The notes under the pieces: generated by a model
Databases searched by the model: none
Told to the model about the DNA's origin: nothing
What the model saw: only the letters and a program-made list of their open reading frames with translations
Assembly (NCBI GenBank): GCA_001972305.1
Contig: BDDD01000435.1
Location: 656,365-720,364 of the forward strand
Source: Cephalotus follicularis
Lineage: Eukaryota > Streptophyta > Magnoliopsida > Oxalidales > Cephalotaceae
Direction: 5' to 3'
DNA: 64,000 nt
Shown here: positions 38,640-50,975 of the stretch, in pieces
Layout of the letters: the number at the start of each line of letters is the position of its first letter
Numbering within the stretch: the stretch's first letter is position 1
Program-made: the position numbers and the translations under genes

Positions 38640-40400
38640 CAATCTCACATTTGGGCAGAGAATGCAGCTTGCGGTAGAATTCTCCAACATAGGTCAACCA
38701 TAAAATCCATAACATTAATATCCAATGCTTTGGTTAAAATCTCACCTTTGGGCAGAGATTGTAACATGCAGTAGGATATCAGAAAAATAGGTTAACCTAA
38801 AATCTCATAATAATGCTTCAAATATTCTCATGGACAGAAAAGAATAAAAAATATGTGTCCATAATAATTTATGCTTTAGCTTATAAACACAAAGAAGGCA
38901 CGACACACTAATGTGTCTCTATAAGTATGATGTTTACCGTAATCTCAAGCATAATCAAATAATCCAAGAAGCATTATTCAAAATAAAAACCTCATAGTTG
39001 AGCGCATATGCTATATTAACAAAATTATAGCATACTCAAAACTCTCAACTTAAGATAACTATCTATTGCACTTTATGATCATGACACAGCATCAAAACAC
39101 TTAAATGTAACAAAATATGATCATACAAAAACATATTCAAAAGAATATCATATAGGTCGTTAAGTACAAACAGAATGATAGTTATTAGCACATATAAATG
39201 AAACAATTACACAAATATGATCATTCATATTTTAAAAATTTTAGGGGATTTTCTTTTCTTACTAGTATACAATGAGAATTTAAACACAATTTTAACTAAC
39301 GATAAGTAAAACTTATCATGTTATTGAATTTTACAATAATTCATGATATATGTATCGAAACATATTTAGATATTTATGACCAGCCAAAAACTTCCAACAG
39401 AAATACAATTATTACTTTCAATAAATACTCATAATTAAGTCATCATATTATGAGTCTAAATTATAATGAAGTTTTACCAAAAGATTGTATTTATAATTTA
39501 CTGACTGATTAAAATCACAATTTCAATCACTAAATAGATGGCCTCAAAAATAATAGACGGAATGCCCAGGATTTTAGATGAAATTGAATTTCTCACTTAA
39601 TATACAATAAATATATTGTAATAGTCATGCATAAATATTAGTACATTAAATATGCATGTATGTAATAAGTTTCATTTTTAACAATTTTCTATTTTAACCA
39701 TTGCCAAACACACTCTCACACATGAACAATTACATATTCTCCCACTTTCATGTGTGAGTGACCAAATATCGCCACAATATGACCGTAAACATAATGGTCA
39801 ACTCGAATGATGTATGTATAATACTATAAGGTTAAAACATAGAAAATTGAGCATGACTAAATATTAAAAAATAATATTTTCAATATGTCATGTATCATAT
39901 AAAGAACCTATTAATATTCTCACTGAGAAAAATTAATCATGATATTTATTTACTTCATACCATAGGCTCAAACAAAGTCAAAAATCGTATACGTCATACT
40001 TATCATGCCAATTCAAGAAAACTATGCAAAAATAGCATAATAACAAAACAAAAAAACAAGGCATGTTATTCACAGATAAACAAATTGTCCAAGATAACAA
40101 TAAAAATCACAACATGTCAATAATGTGGGTAATTTTAATATGAATATGCTTGGAAACAAAATAAGCAATATTCACACGAAAATCCAGACGCATCATTATA
40201 TAATCACCTTTGAGCAGAAAATATAACATGCAAATAGGATTTCCTACATGAAACCAACAACCGAGTATACATCGATGTTCGAATAGTTTATCACCTTTGG
40301 GCAGAAAAACACTCTAAACCGATGCACACCCTAAACAAAATGTTTCATGCAAACCACCAAATTAAAACATCAAATAACCACATTTGGGCAGGAAATTTAA
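38640..40400 (-). repeat. Repeated CTGCCCAAAGGTG word inside the LARD-like element
   Basis: CTGCCCAAAGGTG or near variants (+ strand ACCTTTGGGCAG) occur at about 38648, 38745, 40207, 40291 and 40381. Most are followed by a TAACATGCANTAGGAT-type phrase. The surrounding sequence is not otherwise tandem. Confidence 0.6.
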
Positions 40401-40708
40401 TGTGATAATTCAGATTTCGTTCCGTAACGAAAGTATGAGAAAATCTCAAAAGTTCCTGAATGGTCCACTTTGGTGTAACCGTGAACAAATGGAATCAAAT
40501 CAAACCGGGACGTATAAACAATCTCACCCACAAAGTAAGTGTGCATACTATGGTCAAAATGTATGCACGTGATCCCACAAAATGAGATACAGTAATAAAA
40601 TGTACCTCGTTAGATCACCAAAATCCATGTTGTAATAGTACAAAACTCGGACATGTTTGAAGTGTTGTAGTTGGTATTTACTTCGACATATCAACAGTAC
40701 GACTATGA

Positions 40709-40807
40709 CCCTATCGCTCGGGGGTTCGGGGTTTCCGCTCCCCAGTGAGCGGACGGGGTTCCCGCTGCCCGGTCAGGGGGCGGGGGCTCTGGGGCAGCGC
40801 CCCCGAA
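40709..40807. other. GC-rich island inside the LARD-like element
   Basis: About 100 bp of very GC-rich DNA (GGGGGTTCGGGG, GGGGCAGCGCCCC) in a strongly AT-rich interior, with several small palindromes. It is close to the element's 5' end, in what would be the leader region. No coding. Confidence 0.7.
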
Positions 40808-41852
40808 AGGTCACCAGGTTTTCTTAATCAGATACAAGCCTGGTTTTTATATTAATTTTCTATTATGTGTGATTAATTGCTTGACAGAGATATCAAAATC
40901 GTACATGTAGCATACACAAAAGTTGGAGAGTACAGTAAATCAATAATTGAAATAGGGAGAGTGACTACTGTCAAAAGATTCTCTATATATAATAATAATT
41001 TTTCATAAAAATTATTTTCTAAAAAATAGTATTTAACTATTTTAAATTAATTTTTATGAAGATAATTCTTAAATAAATACTTCTGGTATCCGAAAAAATA
41101 ATTAAAAATTATCAAAAAATTTATCTCGGAGAAAAATAGGAACAACCCAAAAATTTGGGCCCAAAAGGCCCTTGGAACAAGGCCCACGCGCCAGCACGGG
41201 CCATGGGCACGCGTGGGCGTTGCCTAATGTCACTGTTCACTCGCCAGCAACCTCTAGCGGGTCGATTTCGACCCGCTAGACCAAAAACGCGACCCGGTTT
41301 GCGATCCGACGCAAACCGGTGATCCAGGCCACCAAAATCGAAACCAGAGGTATGTATTTGACGCGGACGGTCCGGTGAAGGTAAGCCCCAAGGAAATTTC
41401 TCAAAAAGTTAACCCAAACAACATGTAATCGAAGCTTTAAAAATCGGCTTAGAACCCTAATGGCCGACACGCGTTTTCTGCCAAATTCTTGGCTAAAATC
41501 GCTGTGTTAACGCTACCAAAGCGCACAGGATTGTTAAACATCATACATACAATACATATCAAGCCACAAGTAGCATTAAAACATCATGAAACAAAGATTC
41601 AATCGGGTTTTGAATGTTTTAGATCCGAAAATTTTAAACTTTAATTTCTCGGGTTATGGGGCATGAATATTTATGATCCATATATCAAATCGAAGAGTGA
41701 AAAGAGAGGAACAAAAACCCTAAGTAATAGAAACTAATTATTCACGTTTTGATCTTCAATTTTCAAGTTAAAATTTCGGGACTAAATTGAAATAATTGAA
41801 AACGTGAATTGCAATAATAATTCTACAAATTGGTCCTAATTCACATATAACC

Positions 41853-41864
41853 GCTCCGATACCA
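41853..41864 (-). other. Primer-binding site of the LARD-like element
   Basis: On the - strand TGGTATCGGAGC, two bases from the LTR end. It resembles the TGGTATCAGAGC site used with initiator tRNA-Met by plant copia-type elements. Confidence 0.75.
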
Positions 41865-41866
41865 AT

Positions 41867-42316
41867 TGTTGAAAATTAAAAGGATCATATACGATATTAG
41901 AACACAAGAATTTATGAGTAAGGATCGTACCTGGTTGAGCCATGTTCAACTGTGTAGCGGAATATCAAAATCAGTGCGATCCTAGATCAAACAGACAAGT
42001 CTTCCCCTCCTTTTCACCAGACAAAATGTGGTTCTTAGATGGGAATCGAAAAAAACTCTTGGTGACAGGAGAGGGGACCTAACCCGATATATATATAGTA
42101 AACACTAATGAGCCTTCCCATCATGCCCATTAGGTCACTAAAGCCCACACTAACCACAACCCACATCTACAACCTGAAGTGCGCCAACCCATACAAAATA
42201 TATCACTAAAGGGCTATTGGGCCATTGGCCTGTCTCACGGATCATTATTCTACCAGTTTTATAAAACAAAAAATAACAATTAATAGGAGCCCAATATTAT
42301 ATAAATATTTCTAACA
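41867..42316 (-). repeat. 5' LTR of the LARD-like element
   Basis: 450 bp. It contains a TATATATATA stretch near 42087-42099 that could act as a TATA box on the - strand. It is about 11 bp longer than its partner because of one indel. Confidence 0.88.
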
Positions 42317-42321
42317 TTCAC

Positions 42322-43332
42322 TGTCTATGCAACTTATTTTCAGCAGATTTTAGGGCTTAAATAAATTAATTTGGGTTTAAAAATTACAACTAGTTTTAAA
42401 CGCGACTACATTTTCATTTATTACCCGTTAACTCGAATTCATTGTACTCAAGAACGGATAAAAATGGGGCAGGGAGAGCCTCTTCCTAAAGAATATTATG
42501 TATTAACCAATGGTTAGACTCGTTAATTTGAACACATCATATCTATTATCAGTTGGATCCGAACCTGTTACATGTTTAATAAATCTAATTTTATGTATTC
42601 TATGTTCTTTAGAAAGGTATGATTCATTTAATAGTTTAAATGGAAAAGTTATTCTTTGCTACTATATTTAAGAATTTATAAGATTTCTTGGTAAGTTTTT
42701 ATTTACTAGATTAGATAAATTGATCAAATATAGATTCAATTAAGAAAGTATCCTTTAAATACATCTAATATGAATATATAAAAGTAATAGTTCATGTCTC
42801 AAAAGTTAACACCTATGATTTTAGACATCCCCATATATATATGGTCTTAAAACTAACACCTAGATTTCAACTAATTCTCACATAAGCTACGCATAAGATA
42901 TTATTAAGTAATCTTTGAATCATATTTGAATCGTAAATATAACAACAAAATTAAACTAGAAGTATAAAATCTGTTCGATATGATTTTAGTAAAATATGTA
43001 ATTTTTCTATACCCCCGCAATATTAATTTCTTTCATGTTATCGAAATCTATATGACTATATTTAAGCAATTAATATATTTTGATACCATATGTAACAAAC
43101 TATTATTACAATAAAACGCCAACCACATTAGTTCAAACAACAATGTTATTAACCACAAGTGATGTGGCATCACAAGTGAGTTGTCAAAATATCATTGTTG
43201 ATTACTTTATTAAAAGTCAAAACATCATTAATGGTGTTTTAAAAAACACTAATAATAATTGTTGGTATGATTATATACGTTAAATTATACTTAAGCATAT
43301 GATATAATAGTTAACAAATCAAGCCAATGTAC

Positions 43333-43370
<38 letters not shown>

Positions 43371-44040
43371 CTATTATACTACCTAAGAAACTAGTGTTTT
43401 TAAAATTAAATTGTGCTATTGTTTCAAAAATTATTTATAATTTAATTAATTATCGAATTGATAACATATAAACGACCGGAGCATATGCACAATATGCTTT
43501 TACAATAACATCCTACAAGGGTATTACCATCAACTCACCCTTATCTTGTCAAATTATCAACTTGCCCTTATCTTATCTATTATGAAGTCGAGAAAAACCT
43601 TAATTAGATTCTCGTTCATGATTCGTTCACTACGAGTGAATCGTGAATTGTCCAATTCGGATAATTCTCGCATACGTACGTCCACTATAGGATATATCGT
43701 TATTTTGTGTACATAGTTTTTTTCAAGAAAATTTTTGTTTCACTCCTTAAACATGTTCATCAGATGCATAATTAAACCAATTAATTCAGTTTAATTCGTG
43801 TATTCGAGAAACCGTGGGGAGATGCTGCCAAAATTTTCTCAGTGTGAACTATATACGTGGGATAACGATATTAGTAGAGGTACGTAGTCGGGAATAGGAT
43901 AGAGTTACGTAGTGTAGTATATATAGTAAAGGATGTTTGCAACATTATTCTTAATATTCTAATTTGGCATGACATTATAATTTGAAAATATATAGTAGAA
44001 CAACTATATAGAATTTGTATTTTTTTTAAATACGATAAGT
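42322..44040. other. AT-rich non-coding DNA
   Basis: No gene seen. An (AAT)n microsatellite occupies about 43335-43378. The left end of the outer CACTA element is expected in or before this stretch, but no CACTA terminus was found. Confidence 0.4.
43335..43378. repeat. (AAT)n microsatellite
   Basis: About 14 uninterrupted ATA/AAT trinucleotides. Confidence 0.9.
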
Positions 44041-44784
44041 TCTTACAGAGATGCCACGTAGGGTGACACGTTCATCTATTGCTGGAGCTTCCACCACAGC
44101 TTCCGGTTCTACGCGTCCCAAGTCGGACAACATGGAGTTAGACACACGGGAGCAAGATACCGATGTTCCCAGCGCTAGTAAGGGAATTTACTATGTCACA
44201 ATAGTTCACCTAAATTGTCTTTCGTATTATCGAAAAAAATTTGTTATATTTTGTTAACCATATTTACAGTCAAACGTAACCATGTTTTTGAATCAGACTC
44301 TCATCAGCAACGAATGAGGGGAGCTAGTAGGGGAGCGAACTTGCCCCCACAGGGGGTGGAGGATTCTCGGCTTGTTCGCCATATCAGTGCCAATGGGTAA
44401 TTAACAAGTAATTTCAATACATTTTTTTAAAACTAACCTATCATTTTTGTGTTAATATTTGTTTAATTACAACTGTTTTGAGGACATGAATGTGAAGAAC
44501 ACTATAGCAGTCATTGTCAATGACAGAATACTGCACCCTTGGACCACGTGGAGCCAGTGGCCTGATTCAAAAAAGAAACTATTGTGGGAGAAGCTACTGG
44601 TGAGTAAAACTGTTACAGTTAACAATTAATATTATTGAAGATATTGTTATTTTCGTTATTATTTGACATTTATATTTTTTAGGAGTACTTCCACTTTCTG
44701 GTAGCTGATGCACATAGCAAACTTACATTCCACAGTTACGTACAGGAGAATTACCCAAACACTACTAGAAAAAAAACATTTCCT

Positions 44785-45060
44785 GACCGCTTTTTTTGCC
44801 GGCCGCCTTAGCGGTCGGCAAATGCCATCAAGTGAAATCGTGTTGCATTCCCATTGGCAACCTCAGTATTTTGGAATTGCCGACCGCCTAAGCGGTCAGA
44901 AATTCCAAAATTACAAAAATTATTATTTATTTCATTTTAGCAACCGCAGTTTTTGTTTTACCGACCGCTAAGGCGGTCGGTCATTACCAGAAAAAGAACA
45001 TTTCCAGCGTCATTTTAGCCGACCGCCTTTGTGGTCGGCAAACACTACTAGAGCGATCGG
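44785..45060. repeat. Left subterminal repeats of the inner CACTA element
   Basis: GCCGACCGC/GCGGTCGGC words recur about every 30-60 bp, often as inverted pairs with a short loop (CCGACCGCTAAGGCGGTCGG near 44960). In CACTA elements such repeats are binding sites for the element's own DNA-binding protein. Confidence 0.8.
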
Positions 45061-45179
45061 TAAATATCTTATTTCGAATTTATGCAGATGTGTTCCTTTT
45101 ACACGGTTTCGGTTCTTTTTTGTTAATAAAACAGTAAAAGCTTTAAAAAAAAAAAAAAAAGAAAAAAAAATTAAAACTC

Positions 45180-45386
45180 TCAGTTCCTCTCTCTCTCTTC
45201 CACTTGACCTAGCCCCCAATCTCTCTCTCTCACCTCGATCCACACATCTCTTCATCTCTGGCGACATCGGAGGTAGAAAAAAAAGCTTACTGTACTCTGG
45301 TGATATTATCGTTGCTGTCTGTCTCCGGTGACTTTGTTGTTGCCATCGCTGGTGACTTAGCCCTTTCCCCAGATTCCTGTTCCAGG
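45180..45386 (+). other. Possible first exon of a chimeric transcript
   Basis: A CT-rich leader (TCTCTCTCTTCCACTTGACC) is followed by about 130 bp ending TTCCAG, directly before GTATGT, a strong donor site. It lies between the left subterminal repeats and the captured protease exons on the same strand. It may be the 5' exon of a transcript reading into the captured gene. No ATG is obvious within it. Whether it comes from the host gene or elsewhere is unknown. Confidence 0.35.
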
Positions 45387-45609
45387 TATGTCTTTTTTTT
45401 TCCTGATCATGCTCTCTTTTTTCTCTTTACTTCACTTAACAATGGTAAAAACTTCACTGCCCGTTGTTTCCGAAAGCTAATATGCATTATCAGTAAGCTT
45501 GTCTGTTTTATAACAATGGTAAAAAAAGCTTATCAGTAAACTTCATAAATCTAATATTACATGTTCGAGATTTTTATAAGAAAGAGGTTCAAGCTATCCT
45601 GTAGGCATG

Positions 45610-45903
45610 TTATGTCCTGTTGAATGCCAATAGAATTTTGGAGGGATATGGTGCATCTATATGTGTGTGTTCATAAATAAAATAAATTAAAAAAAGGAAA
45701 ATAAAATATTAAGGACATGGAATGGGTATGCCTTCAGTCAGTGACTTAAGAAATGTTTATGTCTTGTTGAATGCCAATAGAATTTTGGAGGGACATGGTG
45801 CATCTATATGTGTGTGTTCATAAATAAAATAAATTAAAAAAAAGGAAAATAAAATATCAAGGACATGGAATGGGTATGCCTTCAGTCAGTGACTTAAGAA
45901 ATG
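45610..45903. repeat. 148-bp tandem duplication in captured intron DNA
   Basis: Two nearly identical copies start TATGTCYTGTTGAATGCC at about 45610 and 45758, ending at the TCAGTGACTTAAGAAATG phrase. A third, partial start is seen at 45916 (TATGTCAATAGAATTTT). Confidence 0.8.
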
Positions 45904-45936
45904 TGTTACCCTGGGTATGTCAATAGAATTTTTTAG

Positions 45937-48900
45937 GGCAATTCCAGGATTAAATGAAGCCGGCAAGGCTCTTTTAGGTAATATAATTGAAATATCATCC
46001 AAAGAAATTTTATACATATCAAATAATATATAGAGAGTTCTATGGATTTATTTGTATTAAGAGCAGAGAATCCTACTTAATTTTTTATTTGTTCTTCTGC
46101 CAAGCTTTGATATTCTCTTGCTAATTTAGTTGTTGCTTTCTTACTTTATTGCAAGACCTTTTGTGACACATTTGGTAGAATCAATTAACTGCTTGTGCTC
46201 GGCGATGTTGAAGTCAAGCATTGTTTGTACCGCTAATATCATTGTTGTCCGCTCTTCGCCATTAGCTTGACAGGCGTAGTGATCATGGTTTTAAAAGGCC
46301 TCATTAGGGGAGTGCAGCTCCCAACATTATGAGAACCGCAAAAATTTCTTGACTTTTCCATGTTTGGATCCAGATTACCTCAACAACATGCGGCAAATTT
46401 ACTTCTTGATTATTGAACTTTCCTTATGGTTTAATTTATTGCTTTCTATTCTGTTTGATTTTATTTCCATTTCAGTTAAGTTTCAACTACCTTCTGTTCA
46501 TTCTTTGGATGCTCTTAGGGGCATCTCCCTCTGGAATATTATTGTTTGGGCTCCTTGGCCACTACGAATGACCTAACATGTGCCTTAGGAATGTTTCTTG
46601 TAATTCTTTTTGACATAGTATTGGTTACAATGTCATAAAATATACGCTTTGTAAACTGGATGTTGGCCAATCCATGTTACCTACATTAGTTGAAGCAGCT
46701 ACATGGTGATCTACAGATTAACTTGTTAACATTGAAATTGACTACCTGTGCTGCATTACCGCCTAATGCTTATTACGTCATTTAAAATCTGGCAATTGAA
46801 TGTCTACTGTTTCGGTTGTGATAAGCAGGAGTTCGTTTTGTCTAACACATTGACTTCAAGGGTGCTACATGAAATGCTCTGTACTTGTATATTTCATTTA
46901 TCTCTATTTTGAGAATATTATGTGAATTTCCTGCTTCTGAGGAGTTGTGGTGGTTAATATGTTGACTGTAAGCAGTGTCCTTAACATGTTATTGTAGGAA
47001 GTATGACGGAGCAGATCATGCTTCTTGAGAATATAGGAACTTCGGTTCTTGTTTCTAAAAACCAGGTTGGTTAAAACTCAGTGAATGACATGGTAAAGGA
47101 CGATAAATATCTTCTTTGATATTATTGATGTTAGATGTTTGATATGTATTGGTTCTTTTCATGAAAATATCACATGCTACGAATGTCTTTTTTTTTTCTC
47201 TTTGTTTTCCTATCGAGGCATATCAACAGGTATACATGAAGAGATTAAATTATCTAAGGGGCCTCGTAACACATTTTGAATATTTATTGTCAAGTTCTTT
47301 TATGTTCTGTTCAAGTTTTGGTATTCTAACACTTTTACTCAATATTTTCTGCTTTGCGAGGTTTCTATTTTTCTAACTTATATATGGAGATCATATATCT
47401 CTAGGCCTTGCAACAAGTTAGGGGGAGTTCTAGACTAGATTCTAATTGTTTCTATCATTTACCTTAAGATAACAATGCTAGTCTGCACAGTCATTAAATG
47501 TTGTTTCTTTTATATGCCGAATGTTGTAAATTTCAACATTGCTTTCGGTATTACATAAGTAATAATAAGGGTTTTCACTTGAAGAAATTGTTGTATTTTT
47601 CTCTCTGTGAGCAAGTTTGTGTTATGCATATCTGACAGGAGTTAGGATGTATGCTTGCCATCACATACTGTGACAATATCAAGTCTGAAGGATCCATTGC
47701 CAAACCACTTACCTCTTTGTTTCCTTGCTTAGGATATATTGTTGCACGCGCTATTACATACGGGTCTTTTTTTTAATACATCTTGTTATGTTATATAGAT
47801 CTCAATTTCTTATGAAATTTTGCATTTGTTCCCATTGTGAAAAGTCATATTTGTGTAGTCAATTATGTTGACATTTTTATCTACTGATGTTTTAAATGAT
47901 TGACTTCCTGCACCAGCTTTCTGAGATTCATCAATTAATGACTGAAGCTGCGAAAATTCTGGCCATAGAGGCTCCTGATCTCTACATCCGTCAAAGTCCT
48001 GTTCCAAACGCATATACATTGACCATAAGTGGTAAAAAGACATTTGTTGTTGTTCATACCAGCCTTGTGGAGCTTCTGACACGAAAGGAGTTGCAGGTCT
48101 TTTATTTTTTCCTTGTTACCAACATTTTTGTCGTTATATGTTATCCCATCTTTTCACCCCTTCCCCTATGGCATTTTTTTCACCCCTTCCACTGTTCATA
48201 GTTTCTGTGCTTTAACACTTAAAGGTGCAACTGCATTGGTTATTGTTTGGTTTGTGTTTTCATCTTCTGTTAATATTTCTGCTTTTTTAAGTTTCATAGA
48301 TCATATATTTTTAAATAATCGTGCTATCTTTCAAATGATGATATGCTATCAACTTTCCACTATTCATTCGTAAATAGGCTGTTCTGGCTCACGAGCTGGG
48401 GCATCTAAAATGTGATCATGGTGTATGGCTTACATTTGCAAACATTCTTATGCTTGAAGCCTACCGGTAGGTGTTTTGTTGTTCTTTCATTTACTAAAGT
48501 CAAATTGAACACTCTCATTATCTTATGTTTTGTTCATTAAAAATATAAATATTGGAAAGTGGGAGCTAAGACGCAAAGCTCATATTGTATATGCCTTCAA
48601 CAAGAAAACGTTTTTTTTTTTGGAGAAAAATGATATTTCTAATTTCCATTCTGTTAAAAAATACACAGTTTTATTTTATGCCATGTAGTTTTGGAGTCAT
48701 ATGCTAACGATAAGAGACCTTTGTATATGTTTAAGAAGGTTTGCTTATATCACCATGACTATAGATGAAAATGAAAATTTTAAAAATTTCAATCCATGAC
48801 TCTGCGGACCTGTTAAGCACCATAATCTGAAAGGAGAAAGTTTGCCTGGGGACTGTTAGATCACGGATATGAACACCGTGTGTCAATGCATCTTCAGCAC

Positions 48901-49681
48901 TCTTGTTATAAATTCAATCTTGTCAAATAGTTTGGTATCCAGATTACAGGTTTAAATTATAATCTCTCCTGAGGTTATAAATGCCTGTTTGTTCATAGGA
49001 CTTGGTGGGTTTATAGCTCAGAGCTTAGAAGAGAACTTATTCCATTGGTTCCGAGCAGCAGAGCTAACATGTGATCGTGCAGCTCTTCTTGTTGCCCAGG
49101 ACCCAAAGGTATGCAAAATTGAAATTTCAAAAGTACCAATCCTTATATTAGCAATCGTTAGGCAAAATTGAAATTTCAGAACTACCATCGTCAGATTAGC
49201 GTCCCCAAAATTTTCAGCGATTAGCATCCATAATGTTTGTCATTTAATTTGATTATTTGATTTTCATTCTGATGCTCCTACAAGAGGTGGTCATATCCGT
49301 TTTGATGAAACTAGCTGGAGGCTGCCCATCTATGGCTGATCAACTAAATGTTGATGCTTTTTTGGAGCAAGCTCGCTCGTATGATATAGCTTCTTCAAGT
49401 CTAGTGGGTTGGTATATAAAGTGAGGTACACGCAGAGGACCAGAAAGCTGGGTATCAGTTTCATTTTCCACTTTTTTTTGTCTAATTGACTCATGCTGTT
49501 TAGAAATGCTCAAACGAGGCAACTGTCACACCCTCTGCCTGTTCTACGTGCTCGTGAGATTGATGAATGGTCAAAAAGTCAAGACTACACAAGTCTTTTA
49601 AGACGTGCAATACAGATGAATGATCTGCCAAGGTCTAATACTGATCTGGAGTTGGTCGAAATCTCAAACAGCCTTAAATAG
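45937..49681 (+). pseudogene. Captured M48 metallopeptidase gene, PGM48-like, C-terminal exons
   Basis: Seven exons: 45937-45977, 46998-47065, 47917-48096, 48378-48466, 48999-49108, 49287-49420, 49504-49681 (stop). Plant PGM48 is a zinc protease of plastid plastoglobules linked to leaf senescence; assignment here is from memory of the family. Visible motifs: AIPGLNEAGKALL, MTEQIMLLENIGTSVLVS, RQSPVPNAYTL, zinc site AHELGH in exon 4, third-ligand region AELTCDRAALL in exon 5, ADQLNVDAFLEQARSYD, LSHPLPVLRAREIDEW. All zinc ligands are present. Phases close at every junction except exon 4/5, where the simple splice is out of phase by one, so one small coding change or a different splice site is needed. 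The N-terminal and transit-peptide exons are absent. The whole gene lies inside the inner CACTA element. Confidence 0.8.
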
Positions 49682-50379
49682 GTATGAGCTAAATGTTTAA
49701 CTAATCTTTTCTTTTCTTGTCTTCTCAAGGGAAATTGACTGGTAAATTTACCTTGTAGCATGAATGTAACTATTATCATTGTGATTCGACAAATCTATCT
49801 CCTTGCATAGTCTACCAGTATAAATTACTAGAATAGAATATTAATGACTCGGCCCTAAATGTGAGTAATTCTACAGCTGGCCGTATAAAATGACAGGTCA
49901 TGCATCTGCAGAGCAGGTTATTCTTCACTCGATTTGTTTGCCATTCGTTACATTTATAAAGGGCAGCTCAGTGAAAGAGGCTCCCGCCACTGAGGGTTCT
50001 GGCGATGGTTAGGTGTAAATTTGTAATATTTCTATAAATCTTGGCGATGGTTTAGTGTACATTTGTAACATTTCTATAAATCTTGTACATTTATAGAAAA
50101 CATTTTCTCTTGAAAGTTCAACCATAGTATATTATATCCTGATAAGAATCATATTTCTGTATAGATTTTGTTTACTCTGCTATTAAACACATTAACATTT
50201 ATGTATCTATACTAACAGAGTAAACTTATTCATTTTGTGGATCTATACTTGAAGGAATTTAAGTATCAGTCCTTCCTGTTTTAATAATAATCTAGAGTTA
50301 CATATTATGTGATGTTCTGAGTATATCTGATGATCATCTTTATTAGTGTGGGACAAGCTTTGATTTGCAAACTTGTCAG

Positions 50380-50975
50380 CGCGATCGGCAAGTTTAAATA
50401 TTCCCCGACCGTCAGCGCGGTTGGCAAATCCTTATAAAATTCATTTTATTTAAAAAAATATTGATAATTACTGACCGCTTAAATATTCTCCGACCGCTTT
50501 GGCGGTCGGCCAATCCTTATAAAATTAATTTAATTTAAAAATTATGTTAATTGCCGACCGCTTAAAGATTTACCGACTGCCATTGGTCGTCGGGGAACCA
50601 TTATAAAACTACTTTAATTTCGAAAATCATGGTTAATTGCCGACCGCTAATTGATTTCCCGACCGTTTATAGCGGTCGGCAAACATTATAAAATTAAATT
50701 AATTTCACAAATTTCTTTTATTTCCCGACCACTGACAACATTCGCCGACCGCTTGAGCGGTCGGTAAACGTTCATAAAATTTAATTTCTGACATCGATCA
50801 ACAGCAACCACTTCCCTTCCCGACCGTTTTCACGGTCGGCAAATGAAAAAGGCGGTCTGGGAAACGGTCGGGCTATAATCAGTGACCCAATTATAAGCGA
50901 CCGCCATTGCGGTCGGGGAAAACTTTCGCCGACTGCTTTTAAGGTTTTCCGGACCGCTTTGGCGGTCGGGAAATG
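50380..50975. repeat. Right subterminal repeats of the inner CACTA element
   Basis: At least a dozen CCGACCGC or GCGGTCGG words, in about 70-110-bp units with an AT-rich spacer (CATTATAAAATTAAATTAATTT type). The unit order suggests local tandem amplification. Confidence 0.8.

Larger units (their letters stand above)
35537..42316 (-). mobile_element. Non-coding LTR retrotransposon (LARD-like), 6.8 kb, structurally whole
   Basis: Two LTRs (35537-35975 and 41867-42316) are flanked by the 5-bp duplication TTCAC (35532-35536 and 42317-42321). LTR ends are TGTTGAAAAT and ATTTCTAACA. On the - strand the right LTR is followed by TGGTATCGGAGC (a tRNA-Met-type PBS, one mismatch from the usual plant copia site), and a purine tract precedes the left LTR, so the element points leftward. 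The interior has no long frame on either strand. By eye the LTRs differ at about 20 of 440 positions plus one short indel, or about 4-5%. At commonly used plant rates that suggests very roughly 2-4 million years. Confidence 0.88.

Noticed and set aside
36001-41860. Short frames inside the LARD-like element
   Set aside because: All short, none with gag or pol motifs; the interior is treated as non-coding.
46349-46576. 75-codon frame containing LDALRGIS
   Set aside because: Lies in the large intron of the captured protease; the neighbouring exons already join in phase without it.
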